From positions 1 through 17,502 of the forward strand of contig JACUUS010000026.1 in the NCBI GenBank assembly GCA_014859215.1: 17,502 nucleotides of DNA, in the 5' to 3' direction. Below are positions 7,113-14,167 of the stretch, piece by piece. This DNA comes from Dehalococcoidia bacterium (GTDB lineage Bacteria > Chloroflexota > Dehalococcoidia > SZUA-161). A model generated the notes under the pieces. It searched no databases, was not told where the DNA came from, and saw nothing but the letters and a program-made list of their open reading frames with translations. The position numbers were made by a program, and so were the translations under genes. Position 1 is the stretch's first letter; each line of letters starts with the position of its first letter.

Positions 7113-8927
7113 TTGAACAGCGATACAGAGAGGGCGCTCCCTGAGAGCGGATTACTTGCCGCGAGGGTTATAGAAAGCATGCCCGACGCCGTCATGCTGC
7201 TGGATACAGACATGACTGTTGTCTATGTGAACAGCGCTCTGCAAAAATTGCTCGGGTGCAAAGCGGGAGCCATGATCGGTGAATCCGCCATGGAACTGTC
7301 TTTCTATCGGAAAACGAGAGACAAGACGAAGTTCAATCAGATGCTGAGCGAAGTAATGAGCGGGGGAGGGGTCCATTCGGTTGAAACATCAATCTCGGTC
7401 AGGGAAGGCGCCGAAATTCCAGTCGACATAAACGCATCGGCAATCAAGGACGCATCCGGCAGACCGGAAATTCTGGTCGTCGTAATGCGAGACATGACCG
7501 AGCGCAGGCGAATGGAGGAGGCCCTTAACGAGAGCGAGGGATTGTCGGAAGCAATCCTGGAGACAGCGGAAGCAGGCATTTACCTGCTCCAGGACGGCCG
7601 ATTGCAGTACGTTAACCGGCGATTTGAAGAGCTGACTCGCTTCACGCGCAATGAATTAATCGGGACTTATTCCCTGGATTACGTTCATCAGGACGACAGG
7701 GAGTCCGTAAGGAAGAAGGCCATCGAGGTCCTCAAGGGCTTCAGCAGCATGCCGTATGAGTTCAGATTGCTGTCCAAGGATTCTGAGAGTGTCTGGGTCC
7801 TTGACCGCGTCACTTCCATAAGATACAGGGGAAAGCGCTCTGTCCTTGGCGCATTGACGGACATCTCGGAAGCCAAGAGAAGAGAAGCCGAAATCCTTGA
7901 ATACACGAAGCAGATAGAGACACTGTTCAACATAGGGACAACCGTAAGCCAGACCCTGAACATGACGGAACTGCTGGATACTGTACTTGGGAAGGTTCTC
8001 AGCGTCACGGACACGGATGCCGGGGGCATATATTTGCTCGAAAGTGATACGAATGAGCTCACCTTGCGGGCTTACAAGGGCGCCTCCGAAGACTTTGCAA
8101 GAAGAGTGGACCTGCTCAGAGTCCAGCACGGCCTGACGGGGAATGCTCTATCTTACAGGCCTTATGTTGTCGAGCAGGTATCCAGCGAACCCAGGTTGAC
8201 GTACCTGGGAGGTGAGAAGAACGGTCTGGAATCCTTTATGGCTGTGCCTGTAATAGCAAAGGAGAAGATACTCGGCATTATGGGAATCGGCAGCAGGAAA
8301 AGCCGGCCTTTCCCCGACCAGGAGGTCAAGCTGCTGGAAATCATTGCCAACCAGATAGGCATGGCGATCGAAAATGCGCAGCTTTACGAGCAGGCCCTGG
8401 AGCTTGCTTTCACTGACGTCCTCACCAGTCTTTACAACCGACGGTACCTGCTGGACCAGATCGAAAGGGAGTTCGACAGAGCCGATAGGTCCGGGAAGCC
8501 TTTGTCCATGATCATGATTGACCTTGATGGTCTCAAGAGTGTCAATGACCGCTTCGGCCACCACGAAGGTGACGCCTTCTTGAGAGAGATTGGCGGCGTA
8601 ATCAAGTACAATACTCGTACCACAGATATTGCCGCGCGTTGGGGAGGTGATGAGTTCATGATTCTGGTCACGGGCGCAAATCTTGAGGACGCGCGCAGGG
8701 TAGGCGAGAGAATACGGGCCCAGGTGGAGCGTTACCACCGAATGCTGGGCGAGGAAATGGTCGGGATCAGCATAAGTGTCGGAATTGCCTTCTACCCCGA
8801 TCATGCCAGTAACGCAAATGAACTTCTTCAGCGCGTGGATGAAGCTCTGTATCGCGCGAAGAACTACGGAAAAAACCGGCTTTGTACGTGGCTTCCACCG
8901 GGAAAGGATGAGTCTAATGCAGATTGA
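7113..8927 (+). CDS. PAS-PAS-GAF-GGDEF diguanylate cyclase
   Basis: Cytosolic signalling enzyme of 604 residues expected to make cyclic di-GMP from two GTP. The order is PAS 1 (about 14-135), PAS 2 (about 143-258), GAF (about 275-425) and GGDEF (about 432-595). The active-site motif GGDEF is intact at 511-515, the metal-binding Asp470 lies in MIDLDGLK, and an inhibitory I-site RTTD (502-505) sits exactly five residues upstream, so product inhibition is likely. There is no transmembrane segment or EAL domain, so the input is a soluble ligand, redox state or partner protein. The start is TTG at 7113, supported by GAGGGGGA (7101-7108). Its 3' end overlaps pilT. Confidence 0.95.
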   Translation: MNSDTERALPESGLLAARVIESMPDAVMLLDTDMTVVYVNSALQKLLGCKAGAMIGESAMELSFYRKTRDKTKFNQMLSEVMSGGGVHSVETSISVREGAEIPVDINASAIKDASGRPEILVVVMRDMTERRRMEEALNESEGLSEAILETAEAGIYLLQDGRLQYVNRRFEELTRFTRNELIGTYSLDYVHQDDRESVRKKAIEVLKGFSSMPYEFRLLSKDSESVWVLDRVTSIRYRGKRSVLGALTDISEAKRREAEILEYTKQIETLFNIGTTVSQTLNMTELLDTVLGKVLSVTDTDAGGIYLLESDTNELTLRAYKGASEDFARRVDLLRVQHGLTGNALSYRPYVVEQVSSEPRLTYLGGEKNGLESFMAVPVIAKEKILGIMGIGSRKSRPFPDQEVKLLEIIANQIGMAIENAQLYEQALELAFTDVLTSLYNRRYLLDQIEREFDRADRSGKPLSMIMIDLDGLKSVNDRFGHHEGDAFLREIGGVIKYNTRTTDIAARWGGDEFMILVTGANLEDARRVGERIRAQVERYHRMLGEEMVGISISVGIAFYPDHASNANELLQRVDEALYRAKNYGKNRLCTWLPPGKDESNAD

Positions 8928-9972
8928 GGATCTCCTGAGGCTGACTGTCGAAAGAGGAGCGTCGGACCTTCACCTCCGGGTACCCAGCCCGCCGATACTT
9001 CGAATTGACGGCAGTCTGAAACCTGTAGAGGACCTGCCGGGCGTTACGCCTCAGTACTCTAAAGAAGCCCTTGAGCACATAACCACCGAGACCCAACGGG
9101 ACAGGTTCTACAAGGACCTCGAGCTCGACCTTGCTTACAGCATGAGGGGATTGGGGCGCTTCAGGGTCAGTGCCTTCTTCCAGCGAGGCACTATAAGCCT
9201 CGCTATACGACAGGTCTCGCTCAAGATCCCGACTATAGATGAACTCGGCCTCCCCGCGGTCTGCAAGACGCTGGTGCTCAAACCACGCGGTCTTGTACTC
9301 GTTACCGGACCGACCGGAACCGGGAAATCAACAACGCTTGCCTCGATGATTAACCATCTTTATAAGAACGATGCACGCAACGTAATAACTATCGAAGACC
9401 CGATCGAGTTCATGCACCAGAATGAAAAATGCATTATTGCCCAGCGGGACCTGGGGGACGATACCAAGTCTTTCGCCACCGCATTGCGACACGCGCTGCG
9501 GCAGGACCCGGACGTTATCCTGGTTGGTGAGATGCGCGACCTCGAGACCATCTCAACAGCCATAACGGCTGCGGAGACCGGTCACCTTGTATTGAGCACA
9601 CTACACACCTCAAGCGCGCCCCAGACAATCGACCGTATTATCGACGTCTTTCCTGCCCACCAGCAGGAGCAGGTCCGGTTCCAGGTGGGAATGGTGCTGC
9701 AGGGTGTGTTGTCACAGACGCTGATACCCCGCGCTGCTGGAAAAGGCAGGGTAGCCGCTTTCGAGATAATGGTCAGTACGGATGCTGTGCGCAACCTGAT
9801 CCGGGAAGGCCGGACCGACCAGCTTCCTACCTATCTGCAGACGGGCCGGCAGCACGGTATGCAGACCATGGACCAGGACCTGCAGAAACTGGTCAAGGCC
9901 GGGGCCATAACTCTCGAGGAAGCGCTTATGAGGTGCACAAAACCGGAGGAATTCCGCAATCTGCGCGGATAG
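8917..9972 (+). CDS. pilT: Type IV pilus retraction ATPase PilT
   Basis: Hexameric secretion-superfamily ATPase that depolymerises type IV pili for twitching motility or DNA uptake. It has 351 residues, normal for PilT. Motifs: Walker A GPTGTGKST (131-139), Asp box ITIEDPIEF (157-165), Walker B DVILVGEMRD (199-208) and His box HLVLSTLHT (223-231). The PilT-specific C-terminal elements are also present, including AVRNLIREG-like sequence near 290-298 and GMQTMDQDL near 314-322. I chose the ATG at 8917 because GGAAAGG (8901-8907) lies 9 nt upstream and the product then starts MQIEDLL; an ATG at 8908 would abut the ribosome binding site. The start lies inside the last codons of the cyclase gene (11-nt overlap), so the two are probably coupled. 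No PilB, PilC or pilin gene is nearby. Confidence 0.95.
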   Translation: MQIEDLLRLTVERGASDLHLRVPSPPILRIDGSLKPVEDLPGVTPQYSKEALEHITTETQRDRFYKDLELDLAYSMRGLGRFRVSAFFQRGTISLAIRQVSLKIPTIDELGLPAVCKTLVLKPRGLVLVTGPTGTGKSTTLASMINHLYKNDARNVITIEDPIEFMHQNEKCIIAQRDLGDDTKSFATALRHALRQDPDVILVGEMRDLETISTAITAAETGHLVLSTLHTSSAPQTIDRIIDVFPAHQQEQVRFQVGMVLQGVLSQTLIPRAAGKGRVAAFEIMVSTDAVRNLIREGRTDQLPTYLQTGRQHGMQTMDQDLQKLVKAGAITLEEALMRCTKPEEFRNLRG

Positions 9973-10442
9973 CAAAGCTCCTCTTTGCGGGTATAAGCCG
10001 AAAACCCGGGCTGCTGTTTCCCCATAGTCCAGGCAGCTTCCTACTATGTATTCGCCCTTCGGCCTCTGCATTGGCTTTGCCGGCCGTGTACAGCCCCTGT
10101 CTGCAATTCACGGCCAGGTCTTAATACTTAAGGGCGCGCAGGCCAAATTACGAAAGGGCGGCCATCTAATATCGTAGTTGTACGGATTCACTTGGTCCCG
10201 CTGTAGTCAGATAATATACTGTGAATGCCGTTGAGATTGCGTACAAGCCTGAGCATCTTCTGCAGGAATCCGTTTGAGCCGCAGGCCGGCATAAGTGAAC
10301 ATGACCGTGCGGACTGATTAGGTAGACAGAGCATTGTTCTCGGCCCCCTGGCATATCGCAAAGAAGCGGGTACGGGAAGAATTGGCAAAGAGACTTGCCG
10401 TCATGGTGTCGGGTTGTCGGGGGTATGGGAGGAGGTTAGACT
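9973..10442. other. Intergenic region between pilT and the epimerase gene
   Basis: No convincing gene lies here. GCAAAG/CTTTGC (9972-9988) is a 6-bp hairpin directly at the pilT stop, without a T-run. GGCCGTG (10082-10088) pairs with CACGGCC (10109-10115), and a small ACAG/CTGT hairpin nests inside. TTGGTC-17-TATACT (10192-10220) is a weak promoter candidate. GGGAGGAGG (10428-10436) is the ribosome binding site of the next gene. Confidence 0.4.
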
Positions 10443-11441
10443 ATGGCGGATGAAAGAACAGGGTTCTGGCGGGACAGGGTTTGTCTTGTGACCGGGGGCC
10501 TGGGCTGCGGGGGGTCTCATCTGAGCGAGCAGCTATTGAACAGGGGAGCGACTGTCTATGTGCTGGACAGGGTATATCCGCGAAATTCCTACCTGGTGCT
10601 GACAGGTCTCATACAGAAGGTTGGCTACATACAGGGTGATGTGCGAGATCTTGAACTGGTAAAGTTTCTGCTCGAACGTTACCAGATTGATACGGTATTT
10701 CATCTCGCAGCCCAGCCCATCGTGCCGGTGAGCAATAGCATGCCATATGAGACTCTATCGATCAACGTGATGGGTACCTATGCGGTACTGGAAGCCGTCA
10801 GGACCTCTACCTTTGCGAAGAACCTGGTTTTTGCGTCGAGCGGCGCCTACTACGGCATGGTGAGCCAGCGTGACCCCATTCCCGAGGAACAGTCGCCCAA
10901 CGTTGCCGGTAATATTTATGCGCCATCCAAGGTCGCCGCGGATATCGCGGTACGCTGTTATGCGCAGACCTATGGTATGAAGGCGGCAGTGTGCCGCTTC
11001 ATAAATACATACGGCCCGGGCAACACGAATTTCAGCACCATTGTCCCCACGGCACTCACCAACCTCATAGAGGGTATGCCCTACGATTTCGGGAATCGCG
11101 ATGACGGATCGAGCAGTTTCGACTACCTGCACATTCGGGATATGATCAGGGGCTATCTGGCTGTCGCCGAGAATATCGATCGATTTTCCGGCGAAGCCTT
11201 CAATTTTGGCGGTGGGAAACCGATTTCGGTGAAAGATCTGGCGCAGCTCATAAGCCGTCTATATGACGGCCAGGAACGGGAGCCTCTGTTCCACGGCTCC
11301 AGAAAAGAAAAGCAGGTGTACAAGTGGCTGGACACCACCAAGGCGCGGACTGCCCTGGGATGGCAGCCGTCGATGACTCTTGAGGACGGCCTGAGTGAGA
11401 CTATAGACTGGTATAAGCGGTTCTGGTCAAGACTACACTGA
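10443..11441 (+). CDS. NAD-dependent nucleotide-sugar epimerase/dehydratase (extended SDR)
   Basis: Rossmann-fold enzyme of 332 residues acting on a nucleotide-linked sugar, probably for cell-surface polysaccharide or glycoconjugate synthesis. The NAD-binding motif TGGLGCGG (17-24) fits TGxxGxxG, the acidic residue after beta-2 is Asp42, DVRD occurs at 66-69 and HLAAQ at 87-91. The catalytic set is Ser132/Ser133 in FASSGAYYG and Tyr159-xxx-Lys163 in NIYAPSK. It lacks the Asp-Glu pair of the STDEVYG motif found in hexose 4,6-dehydratases, so an epimerase or reductase role is somewhat more likely, but the exact substrate is unknown. GGGAGGAGG sits 6 nt before the ATG. It forms an operon with the PLP enzyme 7 nt downstream. 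Confidence 0.9.
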   Translation: MADERTGFWRDRVCLVTGGLGCGGSHLSEQLLNRGATVYVLDRVYPRNSYLVLTGLIQKVGYIQGDVRDLELVKFLLERYQIDTVFHLAAQPIVPVSNSMPYETLSINVMGTYAVLEAVRTSTFAKNLVFASSGAYYGMVSQRDPIPEEQSPNVAGNIYAPSKVAADIAVRCYAQTYGMKAAVCRFINTYGPGNTNFSTIVPTALTNLIEGMPYDFGNRDDGSSSFDYLHIRDMIRGYLAVAENIDRFSGEAFNFGGGKPISVKDLAQLISRLYDGQEREPLFHGSRKEKQVYKWLDTTKARTALGWQPSMTLEDGLSETIDWYKRFWSRLH

Positions 11442-11448
11442 GTGAGAG

Positions 11449-12609
11449 ATGGACATTGAACGTCTGCTGCAAAGCCCTGCCCTGAGGCGCAAAGAGTTCC
11501 CGATAACATCTTCCAGAGTATTTCTCGCACATGCGGCGACCTCACCCTTGCCGGCGCGCGTATCGTCCGCTATCCAGAAGTATTCGCGGGGCTCTTCGGC
11601 GCGGGGCCAGTGGGAATACCTCCATGCCTCAACCGAGCGAGAAACCCGGCGGTCTGCCGCGGCGATGATCGGCGCGAACGAGGATGAGATAGCCTTTATG
11701 TCCTCGACTTCCATGGGCCTGAGCATGGTGGCTAATGGCCTTTCCTGGAGGAGCGGCGACAACGTGGTAGTTGCGGACGGTGATTTCCCCTCCAATATCT
11801 ATCCGTGGATGGACCTGAGAAGAAGGGGCGTGGAGACAAGGTTCATTCCCAGGAGGATGGACGGGGGGGTTGGGCTTGAGGACCTGGAGAAGACAGTGGA
11901 TGAGCGTACACGCCTGGTCTCGCTTTCCAGTGTCAACTTCGTCACCGGCTTCCACATAGACGTGGACTCGGTGGGGCAATACCTGCATGACAGAGGAGTC
12001 TTATTCTGCGTCGATGGTATTCAGAGCCTGGGAGCAATGCGGACCGATGTTCGGCACGTCGATTTCCTGGCATCGGGTTCACACAAGTGGATCATGGGTC
12101 CGCTCGGCGTCGGTTTCCTGTACGTCAGGAAGGACCACTTTGCCGAAGTGCACCCGGCTCTTGTGGGGTGGAAAAGCGTCAGGGGTAACAAGGCCTATCT
12201 TGACTACAGGTTGGAATTCCAGGAATCTGCTCAGCGGTATGAACCGTCGGCGGCCACCATACTCGCTATTGTGGGCCTTCATGCGGCGCTGGGCTTGCTT
12301 CTCGAAACCGGGGTTGACAGGATTAGCGCCAGGCTTGGGGCGCTGCGTACCATTATTTGCGATGATCTACGACTGAAAGGGTACGAGCTGATGAGCCCTG
12401 CGAATGGTCCCACGGCTTCGGGAATTACATCCTTTACTGCTGACAGGATAGACATTGAGCAACTCCGCCAGGATCTCGACGGTGCCGGGTATGTAGTGTC
12501 ACTCAGGGATTCCCTTGACGGCCGCAAATGCATTCGGATCGCACCCCATTTTTACAACACCGAAGACGAGATTAGAGCATTCCTGGACCGTGTTCCCTTT
12601 CTGACTTGA
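11449..12609 (+). CDS. Class V aminotransferase-fold PLP enzyme
   Basis: PLP-dependent enzyme of 386 residues related to cysteine desulfurases and isopenicillin-N epimerases. The Schiff-base lysine is Lys213 in SGSHKWIMGPLG, preceded by His212. The pyridine-nitrogen partner is Asp189 in VDGIQSLG. The N-terminal HAATSPLP and STSMGLSMVANG (86-97) are the usual substrate and phosphate regions. In the C-terminal segment where SufS/IscS carry the catalytic cysteine (RxGxxC), this protein has SLRDSLDGRKCIRIAPHFYN, with its only Cys inside the following strand, so it is unlikely to be a desulfurase. The real reaction is not readable. It starts with ATG 7 nt after the epimerase stop, with a weak GAGAG ribosome binding site, suggesting coupled translation and perhaps a shared pathway. 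Confidence 0.9.
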   Translation: MDIERLLQSPALRRKEFPITSSRVFLAHAATSPLPARVSSAIQKYSRGSSARGQWEYLHASTERETRRSAAAMIGANEDEIAFMSSTSMGLSMVANGLSWRSGDNVVVADGDFPSNIYPWMDLRRRGVETRFIPRRMDGGVGLEDLEKTVDERTRLVSLSSVNFVTGFHIDVDSVGQYLHDRGVLFCVDGIQSLGAMRTDVRHVDFLASGSHKWIMGPLGVGFLYVRKDHFAEVHPALVGWKSVRGNKAYLDYRLEFQESAQRYEPSAATILAIVGLHAALGLLLETGVDRISARLGALRTIICDDLRLKGYELMSPANGPTASGITSFTADRIDIEQLRQDLDGAGYVVSLRDSLDGRKCIRIAPHFYNTEDEIRAFLDRVPFLT

Positions 12610-12671
12610 GACTGCCGAACTTTCTTTCCGGAGACTCACCGGGCAACAAGCAGCGAAAAGACATCAAAGGA

Positions 12672-12698
12672 AGAGGGGAGGCGATCGGCCTCCCCTCT
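12672..12698 (-). terminator. Terminator of the secreted EF-hand gene
   Basis: AGAGGGGAGGC (12672-12682) and GCCTCCCCTCT (12688-12698) form a perfect 11-bp stem with a 5-nt loop. On the minus strand it is followed by the T-rich run TCCTTTGATGTCTTTT, so it should end the minus-strand transcript. It lies between convergent genes and may also stop readthrough from the plus strand, although the plus side lacks a T-run. Confidence 0.75.
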
Positions 12699-12726
12699 CG
12701 TTACCTGAGGCTCCACCGGAACTATC

Positions 12727-13653
12727 TTATCTGATGAATTCCGTCGTGGCTACGGGGTAGAACCTGATTTGTAGGAGCTTGGACCCACTGTTGCTGATCT
12801 TCTGGTCCTGCAGCACCAGGTCGGCGATGTTGAAGATCCACTGGTTATCATGGAAAGTTGCCAGGCCTTCCGCAGCCATAGCATCCAACCAGGCGCCGAG
12901 TTCGTCAGCATCGATTACGCCGTCCAGGTTCAGATCATACTCAATCGGAACGTCGTTTTCGTCTATGACTCCGTCCTCGTTTGCATCGAGGCTTGCATCA
13001 CACACCCATCCAGTCCACATGAAGAGCCCCGTGATGTCAAGTGCCTTGGAGTTGCCCTTGCCCTTGGAGGTACCGGAATCGAACCTTTCGAAGCCCTGTT
13101 CTGTCAGCTCATATACGCCTTCGGTCGTCACCAGGCCCAGGGCCAGCAGAGAGTCATCCGGGCATGTTGTGTAGTTTCCGAACTCGGGATTCTCGGGATC
13201 TGTGTCATTGCAGAGTCTGGGCACAGGGTTTGGATACAGAATTATGCTGCTCGGCTCACCATTCTTCCCGTTGTTCGGCTTTGCCAGGATTCTCGCGAAG
13301 ACGTAATACCCCAGGTCTTCCTTGGGCAGCTGCACAACAGCCGGAGTACCGTCGAAAGCTTCGGCGCAGGGGTCGAGCACCGTCAGTTCCGTAACCGATG
13401 ACTTCTTATTCGAGACGAAAGTGATCGTGGAGTCACCGTATTCAGCTACGAAGACCGATCGACCGCCTGCTGTGGAATCGCAGGTATAGTCTGCTTTCTT
13501 ACCGTGGATATTGAGGTTGAAGTGAGGTCCGCTGGGGAAGCCGTTGCTGGTTTCGATCACGTTCATGGGTTTGGCTGCGAAAGCGGTTGAAGCCCCCAGG
13601 GCCATGGCGGCTACCAGCAGGACTGACAATAGTAGGATTGCTGCGCGTTTCAA
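12727..13653 (-). CDS. Secreted protein with two EF-hand calcium loops
   Basis: Exported protein of 308 residues, function unknown. It has a signal peptide at residues 1-27: KR, a leucine/alanine-rich core, then AFA before AKP. Two consecutive EF-hand loops are visible: DANEDGVIDEND (223-234) and DLNLDGVIDADE (240-251), the second with the canonical Glu at position 12, so calcium binding is likely. The mature part has five cysteines (58, 96, 148, 164, 218) and no recognisable enzymatic motif; it is not a typical dockerin because the loops are closely adjacent. The start is TTG at 13651-13653, chosen because AGGAGG (13661-13666) lies 7 nt upstream and the signal peptide begins there. It has its own promoter and terminator. 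Surface adhesion or extracellular sensing would be speculation. Confidence 0.85.
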   Translation of the reverse strand: MKRAAILLLSVLLVAAMALGASTAFAAKPMNVIETSNGFPSGPHFNLNIHGKKADYTCDSTAGGRSVFVAEYGDSTITFVSNKKSSVTELTVLDPCAEAFDGTPAVVQLPKEDLGYYVFARILAKPNNGKNGEPSSIILYPNPVPRLCNDTDPENPEFGNYTTCPDDSLLALGLVTTEGVYELTEQGFERFDSGTSKGKGNSKALDITGLFMWTGWVCDASLDANEDGVIDENDVPIEYDLNLDGVIDADELGAWLDAMAAEGLATFHDNQWIFNIADLVLQDQKISNSGSKLLQIRFYPVATTEFIR

Positions 13654-13695
13654 GTTCTTTCCTCCTGATCTTCTTCTTCGGCTAGCCGACGGGAG

Positions 13696-13710
13696 CTATC
13701 CGTAATCCAT
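13696..13710 (-). other. Four-codon leader ORF with strong ribosome binding site
   Basis: AGGAGGTGA (13713-13721) lies 2 nt before ATG-GAT-TAC-GGA-TAG. The ATG is in the same frame as the TTG of the secreted protein 57 nt downstream, separated by the amber stop. The AGG is partly held in a CCTGC-CAA-GCAGG hairpin (13719-13731). Confidence 0.4.
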
Positions 13711-13740
13711 ATTCACCTCCTGCTTGGCAGGCAATTACCT

Positions 13741-13769
13741 AATCTAGCCAGCTAGACATGTCGGGACAA
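13741..13769 (-). promoter_or_regulatory. Promoter with overlapping dyad for the secreted protein gene
   Basis: On the minus strand TTGTCC (13769-13764), a 17-bp spacer and TAGATT (13746-13741). The 14-bp dyad TCTAGC-CA-GCTAGA (13743-13756) overlaps the -10 and spacer, a classical repressor-site position. The leader would be about 80 nt and includes a second palindrome, CGGCTAGCCG (13679-13688), just upstream of the gene's ribosome binding site. Confidence 0.45.
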
Positions 13770-14167
13770 TCCCTCGAAAGCGCAAATGGCGAGCGAAAAT
13801 GGTCAAGGTACTGTGGTAACAGGTCATCGGGATAGACTGAGCAGGGGTTCGGTCCTTGCCCGGAGCGGGCAAAGATCGTCACTTTTCCTCCCGCAGCCTG
13901 TACAGGGAGGATGGTACGAGAGGATACATGGTTCAGGGGAGCACGGGCACTGCATCTCTTTTGTGAGGAGTGTGTGGCGCATGCCCGAAGGAGTACCGGG
14001 GCATGGTACCGTGCTCTTTTGCCGGAGCCCATGCATGGGGATTGTGTTCCGCTGCGGGCCGGCGGTCACAACTCACCGGCTCGGACAGCCTGCGACAGGG
14101 GCTGCCCGGATGAAGTCAGCGCAGATCACAGTCTACTCAGGGACGAATGGTGCAGGCGCGTGGCGGA
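13770..14167. other. Gene-free stretch between the secreted-protein promoter and the selenoprotein stop
   Basis: Open frames exist on both strands, but none has a family resemblance or a convincing ribosome binding site. TCCTCCC (13886-13892) pairs with GGGAGGA (13905-13911) around a loop that holds most of the palindrome CCTGTACAGG. No T-run follows on either strand, so it is not a plain terminator. I see no terminator for the selenoprotein gene here. Confidence 0.4.

Noticed and set aside
8148..8804. A 218-codon minus-strand frame inside the diguanylate cyclase gene
   Set aside because: It is a shadow of the GAF-GGDEF coding sequence, with no recognisable motif.
9972..9988. GCAAAG/CTTTGC hairpin at the pilT stop as a terminator
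   Set aside because: The stem is only 6 bp and AT-rich and no T-run follows, so I do not call it an intrinsic terminator.
13696..13698. The in-frame TAG before the secreted protein as a pyrrolysine codon
   Set aside because: It lies in the leader, not at a conserved residue, and the TTG downstream has its own ribosome binding site directly before the signal peptide.
14028..14039. Perfect 12-bp palindrome CCCATGCATGGG
   Set aside because: A few perfect 12-bp palindromes are expected by chance in 17.5 kb, and it has no promoter or repeat context.
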